Assembly: GCA_963169055.1 (NCBI GenBank)
Contig: CAUJFU010000248.1
Span: 1 to 29,596, forward strand
Reading direction: 5' to 3'
DNA length: 29,596 nt
Source of the DNA: Myxococcota bacterium
Lineage (GTDB): Bacteria; Myxococcota_C; UBA6777
Shown here: in pieces, positions 16,166-23,491 of the stretch
Layout of the letters: each line of letters opens with the position of its first letter
Position numbering within the stretch: the stretch's first letter is position 1
Notes under the pieces: generated by a model
What the model was told of the DNA's origin: nothing
The model's database searches: none
Seen by the model: the letters and a program-made list of their open reading frames with translations, nothing else
Translations under genes and position numbers: made by a program

Positions 16166-19072
16166 TTATGTTTTGGTCGGCTTGGCGGTCTTGGCGGTCT
16201 TGGCAGCGGCTGGGGTCTTTTTCTCGCTGGCCGTCTTGGTCGAGGCTTTGCGGGTCTTTTTCTCGCTGGTCTCGGCGGTTTCTTTGTTGGCGGCTTTGGT
16301 TTTGCGAGGACTTTTGTTGTCGCTGTATTGGTTGTTTTCTTCGGATGTCTCGTCGTCTTCTTGCGATGCTTCCGATGATTCCGATGATTTGGCTTTTTTC
16401 TTCGTTGGAGCCTTTTTGATCTGGGGCTTTTCGGGCATCGCGGCTTTGCGGATGGCGAGCAGCTCGATGGCTTTTTCGAGCGTCAAGGTCTCTGGCGAAA
16501 AGCCCCGTGGGATCGGAGCGTTGACTTGATGTCCTTTGATATACGGCCCATAGCGACCGTCGCAGATCTGCACAGCGTTTCCTTCGGGATCGCTGCCGAG
16601 TTCTCGAAGGACGCTGCTGGTTTTGATGCCTTTGCCTTTTCGGGGTTCACGCAAGATCACGAGGGCTTCTTCGAGCGTGATATCCAACACCCGCGATTCT
16701 TCGGGAAGATTGCGATAGGTCTCGCCGTGTTTGATGAAGGCTCCGTAACGACCGATACCTGCTTCGATGGGCGCGTTGTCGTCGGGGTGTGTACCAAGTT
16801 GGCGTGGGAGGGCGAGCAATTGGACCGCCAGTTCGAGGCCGCGATCGGGATCATCCGTGAGATCGGGGATCGAGATCCAGCGTGGGATCGAAGCGCGTGC
16901 AGGCTTGGGAGTTTCTTTTTTGGTACCCTGCTTGCGACCACGTTTCTTTTTGCCCTCTTCGGCAGGAGCGGCGTCTTCGGGTTCGGGTTCGGGAGTTTCG
17001 ATTTCAAGATAAGGTCCGTAGGGGCCTTTTTTGAGGTAGATGGCGCGTCCTGCCTCGGGATGGAGTCCGATGATCGTGGGACCTTGCTCGCGTTCTTCAA
17101 GCAACTGCGTCAGGTGGGCCAAGGTCAACTCGGCAGGAGCGATATCATCGGGAACATCGACACGTTTGACCTCACCGTCTTGTTCAAATTGCACATACGG
17201 ACCGAATCGACCGACACGAAGCTCTGCACCAAAAGACTCCAGCGCGACCGAACGTGCGCTTTCTGGATCGACGTTGGCGTCGCGGTCGTCGATCTGATCG
17301 CGGAACGCCCCTTCTTTCCGATAAAACTCGTGCAAGTAGTTCACCTTGCTTCGTTCGCCACGTGCGATCTCGTCTAGCTGGTTTTCCATCCGCGCCGTAA
17401 ACTTCAGATCGACGAGATCGCTAAAGTACTCCTCCAAAAAGTGCGTCACCGCAAAGGCCATATAGGTCGGTACAAGGGCGTTTCCGACTTTTCGAGCGTA
17501 ACGATCCTCGGCCTTGATCTTTTCAATGATCGCAGCATACGTACTCGGACGACCGATGCCTTCTTCTTCAAGCGCCTTCACAAGGGATGCTTCGGTAAAG
17601 CGAGCAGGGGGTTTGGTCTCGTGGTAGAGAGCGTTGATCTCTTGGCAAGAGAGCAGATCGTCTTGTTTGAGTTCGGGCAGTGGGACATCTTTGTTTTCGA
17701 GATCGGCCTCGGGTTCGTCGCTGCCTTCGACATAGGCACGCATGAATCCGGGAAAGTCGATGCGTTGGCCGTTTGCGCGAAATTGCAACGCCTCTTGTCC
17801 TGCACGAACCTCGATCTCTACGCGGATCGAGGTCTTGCGTGCATCGACCATCTGCGAGGCCACGGTTCGCATCCAGATCAACTCGTACAGAGCGAGTTCG
17901 CGACCGATCAATCCTGTTTGACGTGGCGGTGCAAAAGCATCTCCTGTCGGGCGGATGGCTTCGTGGGCTTCTTGAGCACCTTTGGCGGCGGATTTGTAGA
18001 GGCGGGCTTGATCGGGCAGATAGTCGCCACCGTACAGCTTTTGAATCGAACCCCGTGCTGCTTGGATGGCTTGATCGGACAAGTGTACGCTGTCCGTACG
18101 CATATAGGTAATGTGGCCGTTTTCGTAAAGGCGTTGGGCGATGCCCATGGTTTCTTGGGCCGATAATCCGAGCTTTCGACTGGCTTCTTGCTGGAGCGTG
18201 GATGTTGTAAACGGTGGTTTAGGAGAAGTGCGATACGGATTGTGATGAACGGAGAGGACACGCCAAGGATGTTGGCGGATGGCTTCTTGATACCGTTCTG
18301 CATCGGCTTGGTTGAGCAACAACAGCTTACCTGCTTTGCTTGCTTCGATCTTGCCCGTGTGTTCGTCAAAATCTTTGCTTGTGGCGATCCGTACCTCGTT
18401 GATCGCGTGTAGCATCGCGTCAAAACTCTCGTGGCCTTTGGCCAGCGCGGCCTTTAGATCCCAGTAAGTGCCTTTTTGAAAACGGCGGCGCTCGCGTTCG
18501 CGCTCGACCAACAGCCGCACTGCTGCGGATTGGACGCGGCCCGCAGATAGGCCGTACTTGATCTTTTTTCCCACCAGCAGCGAGAGCGGATATCCGACAA
18601 GGCGGTCGAGGATGCGGCGAGCTTCTTGCGCAGAGACCAGATGCTCGTCGATGGTGCGCGTATTGTTGAGTGCTTCTTGGATGGCGGTTTTGGTGATCTC
18701 GTGAAAAACCATCCTTTTGATCGGCACTTTGGGCTTGAGTGCCTCTCTCAAGTGCCAGCTAATCGCCTCTCCTTCGCGATCCTCGTCCGTTGCGAGGATC
18801 AGTTCGTCGGCTTCGCTGAGGGCTTTTTTCAGCTCTTCGATCGATTTTTTGGATCGCGGATCTTTGACGATATAGACCGCCTCAAAGTCTTCTTCGACAT
18901 TGACGCCCAAGCTCGCCCAAGCTTCTTTGCGAAGTTTCGTTGGCATCTGGCTTGCGTTGTCTGGAAGGTCGCGGATGTGACCCATGGAGGCCATCACGAC
19001 GTAGTTTGAAGGAAGGTACTTTTGGATGGTCTTGGCTTTGGCGGGGGACTCGACGATGACGAGTGTTGACAT
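16166..19072 (-). CDS. topA: DNA topoisomerase I with C-terminal repeats and lysine-rich tail
   Basis: Type IA topoisomerase that relaxes negative supercoils. It has 968 residues. The N-terminal TOPRIM domain holds E8 (VIVESPAKA) and the D96-x-D98-x-E100 acidic triad (TDEDREGEA). The catalytic tyrosine is Y323 in ITYMRTDSVHLSD, and the RFTEASLVKALEEEGIGRPS core segment (shown here as FTEASLVKALE) is present. From about 630 the four-cysteine zinc fingers of E. coli TopA are absent. In their place are several copies of the topoisomerase C-terminal repeat: RVGRFGPYVQ, KKGPYGPYLE, GIGRYGAFIKHGE and CDGRYGPYIKG. The last 80 residues are Lys/Thr/Ala/Ser-rich, ending in AKTAKTAKPTKT, resembling the basic tails reported in mycobacterial TopA. 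GAGG is immediately upstream of the ATG. The dprA-topA order is common in bacteria. Confidence 0.97.
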   Translation of the reverse strand: MSTLVIVESPAKAKTIQKYLPSNYVVMASMGHIRDLPDNASQMPTKLRKEAWASLGVNVEEDFEAVYIVKDPRSKKSIEELKKALSEADELILATDEDREGEAISWHLREALKPKVPIKRMVFHEITKTAIQEALNNTRTIDEHLVSAQEARRILDRLVGYPLSLLVGKKIKYGLSAGRVQSAAVRLLVERERERRRFQKGTYWDLKAALAKGHESFDAMLHAINEVRIATSKDFDEHTGKIEASKAGKLLLLNQADAERYQEAIRQHPWRVLSVHHNPYRTSPKPPFTTSTLQQEASRKLGLSAQETMGIAQRLYENGHITYMRTDSVHLSDQAIQAARGSIQKLYGGDYLPDQARLYKSAAKGAQEAHEAIRPTGDAFAPPRQTGLIGRELALYELIWMRTVASQMVDARKTSIRVEIEVRAGQEALQFRANGQRIDFPGFMRAYVEGSDEPEADLENKDVPLPELKQDDLLSCQEINALYHETKPPARFTEASLVKALEEEGIGRPSTYAAIIEKIKAEDRYARKVGNALVPTYMAFAVTHFLEEYFSDLVDLKFTARMENQLDEIARGERSKVNYLHEFYRKEGAFRDQIDDRDANVDPESARSVALESFGAELRVGRFGPYVQFEQDGEVKRVDVPDDIAPAELTLAHLTQLLEEREQGPTIIGLHPEAGRAIYLKKGPYGPYLEIETPEPEPEDAAPAEEGKKKRGRKQGTKKETPKPARASIPRWISIPDLTDDPDRGLELAVQLLALPRQLGTHPDDNAPIEAGIGRYGAFIKHGETYRNLPEESRVLDITLEEALVILREPRKGKGIKTSSVLRELGSDPEGNAVQICDGRYGPYIKGHQVNAPIPRGFSPETLTLEKAIELLAIRKAAMPEKPQIKKAPTKKKAKSSESSEASQEDDETSEENNQYSDNKSPRKTKAANKETAETSEKKTRKASTKTASEKKTPAAAKTAKTAKPTKT

Positions 19073-19091
19073 CCTCTACTCTCTCTTGCAA

Positions 19092-19118
19092 AACGGAAAG
19101 AACGGATAATACGGACTT
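19092..19118. repeat. Three 9-nt units in the topA leader
   Basis: AACGGAAAG, AACGGATAA and TACGGACTT are adjacent 9-nt units sharing NACGGA, 20 nt upstream of the topA start. The unit length equals that of the repeats at 7628-7672 and 10502-10582, but the sequence differs, so relationship is uncertain. On the minus strand it lies in the untranslated leader if the promoter at 19167-19196 is used. Confidence 0.45.
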
Positions 19119-19166
19119 TTGGAGATGATGAGGCGGCATTCGGCCACCCAAAAAAGCGCATGGGCA

Positions 19167-19196
19167 GAGATAGCTTGTTTCATGCAGGTCTGTCAA
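19167..19196 (-). promoter_or_regulatory. Possible sigma-70 promoter for topA
   Basis: On the minus strand a perfect TTGACA (19196-19191) is followed by 18 nt and TATCTC (19172-19167), a weak -10 matching at three of six positions. It would give a leader of roughly 85-90 nt for topA. The 162-nt dprA-topA gap is the natural place for a separate topA promoter. Confidence 0.4.
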
Positions 19197-19234
19197 TCGA
19201 CTTCTCCTGTGCAAGCTTGTCTCTTCGATCTCTG

Positions 19235-20398
19235 CTAGGTTTTTCCGTAGCGCATCCCAGCATAAGCGACCACATGCCCCAACAATTCAAGCTCCACCAA
19301 CTTTGCGCTCACGCTTTGAATGCTCTCACCCACCGATTGTGCGATCTCGTCGATGTGACGGGGGTCTTGGGGGATCTGCTCCCACAGCGAGCGCAGCGGA
19401 CTCCCAAGCGGTGGTGGCGTGGGGCGTGTGGAGGTGAGAGCCGAAGGTGTTTCGGCGGGCGACTCCCACAAAGTAAGCTGGATCGGGGCTTCGCTCATCC
19501 CTTGCGCGGCGAGACGCTGGCAAAGCTCTTCACCGCTTTCGATCAACCAAGCTCCTTCGCGCAAAAGCTGATGCGGCCCCCCTGCCAACGGCTCAAGCGG
19601 ACGACCCGGATACGTCGCGACAGGTCGTTGCAGTTCTTTCGCAACCTCCGCTGTGTTCAATGCCCCGCTTTTCACGCTGCATTGCACCACCACGACCGCT
19701 TCGCTCAGGGCCGCGATCAAACGGTTTCTGCGCGGAAAATACCCTTTTTCTGGGCGTTCGCCCGGGGGAAATTCGGAAAGCACCAAACCACCTTGCGTGG
19801 CGATCTGCGAAAACAGCGTGTCATGCTCGGGTGGATACGCCACATCCACGCCACAACCCAACAATGCCCATGTCTTTCCACCCAAACGAAGGGCCTCTCG
19901 ATGCGCACAAGCATCGATCCCACGCGCTCCACCTGATATCACGGTGTAGCCGTGGCGGCACAGCGCTTCAACACACTCTTGTGTCAAACGTGCGCCCTGT
20001 GCGTTGGCTTCGCGTGTCCCGACTACTCCGACTCCTCGCATCGATCGCAGTTGGGGACGCTCACCACGCCCATACAACAAAAAGGGCGGCGAGCTGAGCT
20101 GCAAAAGAGCGGCAGGATAATCGGGATCACAGATCGCCACTTGCCAGATCGATGCTTGCTGCATCCGTCGAAGCATCTGTTGGATCGCGCTTTTGGGCGG
20201 CCCCGCCAACATTCGTTGCGCCAGTTTTCCACCGATCCCTTCGACATCTCGCAGTTCTTCTTCTGAAGCAGAAAAGATCGCGCACGCACTGCCAAAACGT
20301 TGCAACATCCGCTGCGCCAGCTTTCCGCCGATCCCTTCGATCAGGGCCAAGGCGAGGCGCGCTTCTTCTTCATCAAAGGGGTGCCAGCGGCCCGTCAC
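19235..20398 (-). CDS. dprA: DNA processing protein DprA with duplicated helix-hairpin-helix
   Basis: Single-stranded DNA-binding protein that loads RecA in natural transformation; widely kept even in bacteria not known to be competent. It has 387 residues. The N-terminus has two near-identical helix-hairpin-helix segments, EGIGGKLAQRML at 21-32 and 53-64. The Rossmann-like core follows with GVVGTREANAQG (124-135), SGGARGIDACAH (155-166) and FPRRNRLIAALSEAVVVV (221-238). A Pro/Thr-rich linker leads to a C-terminal winged-helix-like segment (about 340-387, IDEIAQSVGESIQSVSAKL), as in many DprA proteins. The start is a GTG overlapping the mtnB stop codon in GTGA, so translation is likely coupled; an internal ATG would remove the first helix-hairpin-helix. 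It precedes topA, a common pairing. Confidence 0.95.
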   Translation of the reverse strand: MTGRWHPFDEEEARLALALIEGIGGKLAQRMLQRFGSACAIFSASEEELRDVEGIGGKLAQRMLAGPPKSAIQQMLRRMQQASIWQVAICDPDYPAALLQLSSPPFLLYGRGERPQLRSMRGVGVVGTREANAQGARLTQECVEALCRHGYTVISGGARGIDACAHREALRLGGKTWALLGCGVDVAYPPEHDTLFSQIATQGGLVLSEFPPGERPEKGYFPRRNRLIAALSEAVVVVQCSVKSGALNTAEVAKELQRPVATYPGRPLEPLAGGPHQLLREGAWLIESGEELCQRLAAQGMSEAPIQLTLWESPAETPSALTSTRPTPPPLGSPLRSLWEQIPQDPRHIDEIAQSVGESIQSVSAKLVELELLGHVVAYAGMRYGKT

Positions 20399-21084
20399 GC
20401 CAAACCACCATGTGCAGGCGAAAGCCCCATCTGATGGAGCTTTACAGCGACCTCAAATAGATAATGGTAGCACTCTGCTTGGGCCTTCGCGTGCATCCAG
20501 TCTCGCCCCCAGATGTACACTCCGTGTCCCTTCACAAGGACAGCTTGGGCTTTGGGATAAGCGCGGATAGCTTCTTCAAGACTATTCGTTAACTCTTCTT
20601 CGTGTGCTGTGTTCGCAATGATCGGGACTTCGTGGCTGTCAAAGGCTCCGACACCTTGGATCCCTTTGAGCATCTCTTGGTTCGCGATCACAAAGTTCTT
20701 TTCGTAGATCAACGTCGCCAACATCGCGTAGATCCCGTGACTATGGATCACCGCACCTGCGTTTCGTAGTGTGTAGGCATGCAAGAAAAGTGGCCGACAC
20801 GCCGAGACTTTCAGCCCGGGGGTTTGCGGAGGCTCGATCACTTCGCCCTCACGGTTCAGCACAAAGATATCTTCGGGCAACATCCGCTCTTTTTGTACGC
20901 CGCTTGGAGCCATAAAGATACGCTCTCCGTTGCGCACAGAAACGCCTCCTCCTGTGCCGCTGGCCCAACCTTGATGGTAAAAATGGTGGCACAACTCGCA
21001 GATCAAGGCGCGGGCTTCGGCGTCGGTGAGATCCTCGCGCTGGCGCGTCACAAAGGTTGGTTTCCATACACTTTTTTCTGACAC
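20395..21084 (-). CDS. mtnB: Methylthioribulose-1-phosphate dehydratase MtnB (class II aldolase fold)
   Basis: Predicted zinc enzyme of the methionine salvage pathway that dehydrates 5-methylthioribulose-1-phosphate. The 229-residue protein resembles the eukaryotic APIP form closely: GTGGGVSVRNGERIFMAPSG (43-62), SGVQKER, and the C-terminal AVLVKGHGVYIWG. Zinc ligands are H114 and H116 (HSHG) and H187 (GHGVY). E137 in NQEM corresponds to the APIP catalytic Glu, and C96 to the APIP substrate-site Cys. The start is a GTG with GAGGAG a few bases upstream. No other methionine-salvage gene lies in the window; dprA follows by a 4-nt overlap. Class II aldolases can be hard to split, but the APIP-type motifs make MtnB the best call. 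Confidence 0.9.
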   Translation of the reverse strand: MSEKSVWKPTFVTRQREDLTDAEARALICELCHHFYHQGWASGTGGGVSVRNGERIFMAPSGVQKERMLPEDIFVLNREGEVIEPPQTPGLKVSACRPLFLHAYTLRNAGAVIHSHGIYAMLATLIYEKNFVIANQEMLKGIQGVGAFDSHEVPIIANTAHEEELTNSLEEAIRAYPKAQAVLVKGHGVYIWGRDWMHAKAQAECYHYLFEVAVKLHQMGLSPAHGGLA

Positions 21085-21110
21085 CTTGGTCTCCTCGAAT
21101 GCTGTGGCGT

Positions 21111-21139
21111 TGCTTGTCTAGGCAAGTCGTGGCATGATG
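21111..21139 (+). promoter_or_regulatory. Weak promoter-like signals and a near-palindrome in the mtnB-helicase divergent spacer
   Basis: The divergent gap holds CTTGTCTAGGCAAG (21113-21126), a 14-nt near-palindrome (two mismatched positions) that could be an operator. On the plus strand TTGCTT (21111-21116), 17 nt, CATGAT (21134-21139) gives a weak -35/-10 pair for the helicase. Neither signal is strong on its own. Confidence 0.25.
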
Positions 21140-21217
21140 CTCGCTTTGAAACTCAACAAAAAGACCGATAGAACAATCCACAATAACCTGTCAAGAGTGC
21201 CGATGACTTGGGCTTTC

Positions 21218-21224
21218 GGAGGAG
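21218..21224 (+). promoter_or_regulatory. Ribosome-binding site fixing a TTG start for the helicase
   Basis: GGAGGAG at 21218-21224 stands five bases before a TTG at 21230. Two in-frame ATGs upstream (21134 and 21203) lack any comparable site, and the residues they would add are not typical of Rep/UvrD N-termini. This decides the start used for the helicase. Confidence 0.7.
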
Positions 21225-21229
21225 CGAGA

Positions 21230-23266
21230 TTGAAACGATACCAACTGCGAACACCTACCGCCGAAAAGATCCGCGAGCAGATGCGCCGCGAACTGAGCGA
21301 AGAACAACAAGCCGTCGTCTTTGCAGAGGGCGGTCCTTTGTTGGTGATCGCAGGGGCAGGCAGCGGAAAGACCCGCGCATTGACGTACCGCGTCGCTCGT
21401 CTTGTTCATGAGGGCGTTCCTGTCGAGCGCATCCTCTTGTGTACATTCACCAACAAAGCCGCCCGTGAGATGGTCACTCGCGTTCAAACCGTGTTGGATC
21501 GCTCGGTGGATTCGATGTGGGCAGGGACATTTCACCACATCGCCAACAAGGTTTTGCGCCGCCACGCGGGGCGCTTGGGCTTTGGCTGCAATTTTACGAT
21601 CCTCGACCGCGAGGACAGCACCCATCTGATCGACCAAGTGATCGAAGAGTGTTCTTTCTCCCAAGAAGGTGGGCGTTTTCCCACAGGACGGGCTCTTTGC
21701 GAGATCTTTGGCCTTTGCGTCTCCACCGAAAAGGCGCTGGATACGATCATCGAACGCCACCAGCCGCGTTTTGAATCGATCACAGGCGAACTGCGCGAAG
21801 TCTTTTCCCATTACCAAGAGCGTAAACTCGCCCTCAATGCGATGGATTTTGATGACCTCTTGCTGTTCTGGTTGCAACTACTCGATCAACACAGCGATAT
21901 CCGCCAAGAATACGCACAACAATTCTTGCACGTCTTAGTCGACGAGTTCCAAGACACCAACCCGATCCAAGCCCGTATCATCGAACGGATGGCCTCTGTT
22001 CATCGCAATCTGACCGTGGTCGGCGATGATGCCCAAAGCATCTACAGTTTTCGAGGCGCCGAAGCCCGCCATATCCTTGATTTCCCCAACCAATACTCCG
22101 ACGCCAAGGTTTGTTATCTCCAACAGAACTATCGCAGCGTCCCCGAGATCCTCGATCTAAGCAACCATGTGATCGCTCACAACACCTACCAATTCAAAAA
22201 ACAACTTCAAGCCGTCCGAAACGCAGGAGACTTGCCTATCGTGGTGTCTTGTCGGGATGCGCGCCAAGAAGCCGCATTTCTCGCCCAACACATCCAAGAA
22301 CTCCACTCTTCGGGCGTTCCCTTGGATCGGATCGCGATCCTTTATCGCATCCACAGCCACTCGCTCGAAACCCAGATCGCTCTCCAAAAAGCGGGCCTAC
22401 CGTTTTCTCTTCGCTCGGGCGTCCGTTTCTTTGAACAGGCCCACATCAAGGACGTGATCGCCTTTTTGCGGATCTTAAACAATGCCCAAGATCTGCTTTC
22501 TTGGCAGCGTTTGCTCCCGATATTCAAAGGTGTAGGGGCTGCCTCCGTCAAAAAGATCAGCCAACGACTCGAAGAACGCGGCTTCGATCTGGCCGCTCTT
22601 TCCGAAGAAAGCTGGACAAAAAAACTTCCGAAAGCGTCCCGTGATGCCGTGAATTGGTTGCTTCGTTTGATCGAAGAAGCACGCGAGATCCAGCGCGAAC
22701 AAAAACCAAATGAGATCATCCGCTTGTTTTACGAGCAAGAATATGACGATTACCTCCAAAACACCTTCGACAACGCCCAGCGACGCAGCGAAGATATCGT
22801 CCAACTCGCGACATACGCCTACAACTACCCCGATCTGCAATCTTTTTTGGACGAACTGGTCTTGTTTGGAGAAGTCGATCCCTCCACCCAAGAGCCTTCC
22901 GAAGAACAGTCCCCGATCATCCTCAGCACCATCCATCAGGCCAAAGGACTCGAATGGGATATCGTCTTTGTGCTGAATCTTGTCGAAGGTTCATTCCCTT
23001 TCTTTCGTGCGATTGAAGAGGGCAACGACGAAGAAGAACGGCGGCTTTTTTATGTCGCATGTACCCGCGCTCGTGAACAACTTTTCCTGCTTTTTCGCCA
23101 AGAAAGCCCGTCCCGTGGGCGTTGGAGTGCCTCTCGACCGTCTCGCTTTTTGTGGGATATCTTGCTCGACCCAAGCCGCGAATCCGAGGCAGGCCGCTAC
23201 ATCGAAGAATGGCTCAAAGCTGCCGAAGACTGCTCCTTGATCGATGTCTGGGCTTTGGATGACTGA
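21230..23266 (+). CDS. Rep/UvrD-type superfamily 1 DNA helicase
   Basis: ATP-dependent 3'-5' DNA helicase acting in repair or replication restart. From the TTG at 21230 it has 678 residues, close to E. coli Rep and shorter than PcrA or UvrD, lacking their extended C-terminus. SF1A motifs appear in order: LSEEQQAVV Q-motif (22-30), Walker A GAGSGKT (42-48), CTFTNKAAREM, motif II VDEFQDTN, motif III VVGDDAQSIYSFRGAE, motif IV QNYRSVPEIL, motif V STIHQAKGLEWD and motif VI RRLFYVACTRAREQL. All key residues seem intact. It is the only plus-strand gene in the window and is divergent from mtnB. It may belong to the Rep subgroup on length grounds, but I leave the symbol blank. Just past its stop is the two-hairpin repeat copy 2. 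Confidence 0.94.
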   Translation: MKRYQLRTPTAEKIREQMRRELSEEQQAVVFAEGGPLLVIAGAGSGKTRALTYRVARLVHEGVPVERILLCTFTNKAAREMVTRVQTVLDRSVDSMWAGTFHHIANKVLRRHAGRLGFGCNFTILDREDSTHLIDQVIEECSFSQEGGRFPTGRALCEIFGLCVSTEKALDTIIERHQPRFESITGELREVFSHYQERKLALNAMDFDDLLLFWLQLLDQHSDIRQEYAQQFLHVLVDEFQDTNPIQARIIERMASVHRNLTVVGDDAQSIYSFRGAEARHILDFPNQYSDAKVCYLQQNYRSVPEILDLSNHVIAHNTYQFKKQLQAVRNAGDLPIVVSCRDARQEAAFLAQHIQELHSSGVPLDRIAILYRIHSHSLETQIALQKAGLPFSLRSGVRFFEQAHIKDVIAFLRILNNAQDLLSWQRLLPIFKGVGAASVKKISQRLEERGFDLAALSEESWTKKLPKASRDAVNWLLRLIEEAREIQREQKPNEIIRLFYEQEYDDYLQNTFDNAQRRSEDIVQLATYAYNYPDLQSFLDELVLFGEVDPSTQEPSEEQSPIILSTIHQAKGLEWDIVFVLNLVEGSFPFFRAIEEGNDEEERRLFYVACTRAREQLFLLFRQESPSRGRWSASRPSRFLWDILLDPSRESEAGRYIEEWLKAAEDCSLIDVWALDD

Positions 23267-23293
23267 AGCAAACAGCGGAGCCAAACACAGGGG

Positions 23294-23338
23294 CAAGGGA
23301 GCCGATCTCCCTTGTGGGGCGTGGCGTCACACCCCACA
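23294..23338. repeat. Two-hairpin intergenic element, copy 2
   Basis: Arms CAAGGGAG (23294-23301) and CTCCCTTG (23307-23314) form the first hairpin with a 5-nt loop; TGTGGGG (23313-23319) and CCCCACA (23332-23338) form the second. Order, orientation, arm sequences and the following GAACCC match copy 1 at 319-363, while loops and inner bases differ. Arm sequences are conserved but loops vary, which suggests selection or spread based on the RNA or DNA hairpins. Confidence 0.7.
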
Positions 23339-23347
23339 AAGCGAACC

Positions 23348-23386
23348 CAAATGCGTAAGTCTTATCTCATAGGAGTTACGCATTTG
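23348..23386. terminator. 11-bp inverted repeat in convergent spacer
   Basis: CAAATGCGTAA (23348-23358) pairs perfectly with TTACGCATTTG (23376-23386), loop 17 nt. It lies between the converging helicase and MopE-like genes, where a bidirectional terminator would be expected. There is no strong T-tract on either side, so termination is plausible but unproven. Its left arm begins the direct repeat that recurs at 23474-23491. Confidence 0.4.
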
Positions 23387-23491
23387 AAAAGGAAAACCCT
23401 GAGATGTCAGCACATTGTAGGGGCGGTTCGCGAACCGCCCGCGCCCGAACATTGGCCTTTTTCGTATCCAATTGCGTAAGTTTTCTCTCAT
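23353..23491. repeat. 18-nt direct repeat pair flanking a 121-bp unit
   Basis: GCGTAAGTCTTATCTCAT (23353-23370) and GCGTAAGTTTTCTCTCAT (23474-23491) match at 16 of 18 positions with a spacing of 121 bp. The second copy contains the stop codon of the MopE-like gene (23488-23490). The segment between them carries the right arm of the 11-bp inverted repeat and a 20-bp palindrome. It may be the footprint of a small non-autonomous element, or of a local duplication. Confidence 0.6.
23421..23440. repeat. 20-bp perfect palindrome (GGGCGGTTCG half-sites)
   Basis: GGGCGGTTCGCGAACCGCCC is a perfect palindrome, preceded by TGTAG to give the TGTAGGGGCGG start seen in REP-like repeats of many unrelated bacteria. 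A related GTAGGGGC start occurs on the minus strand near 157-150. It most likely belongs to a dispersed palindromic repeat family. Confidence 0.65.

Noticed and set aside
23348-23491. Complete insertion sequence between the helicase and MopE-like genes
   Set aside because: Only about 140 bp with direct and inverted repeats and no transposase reading frame; at most a small non-autonomous remnant.
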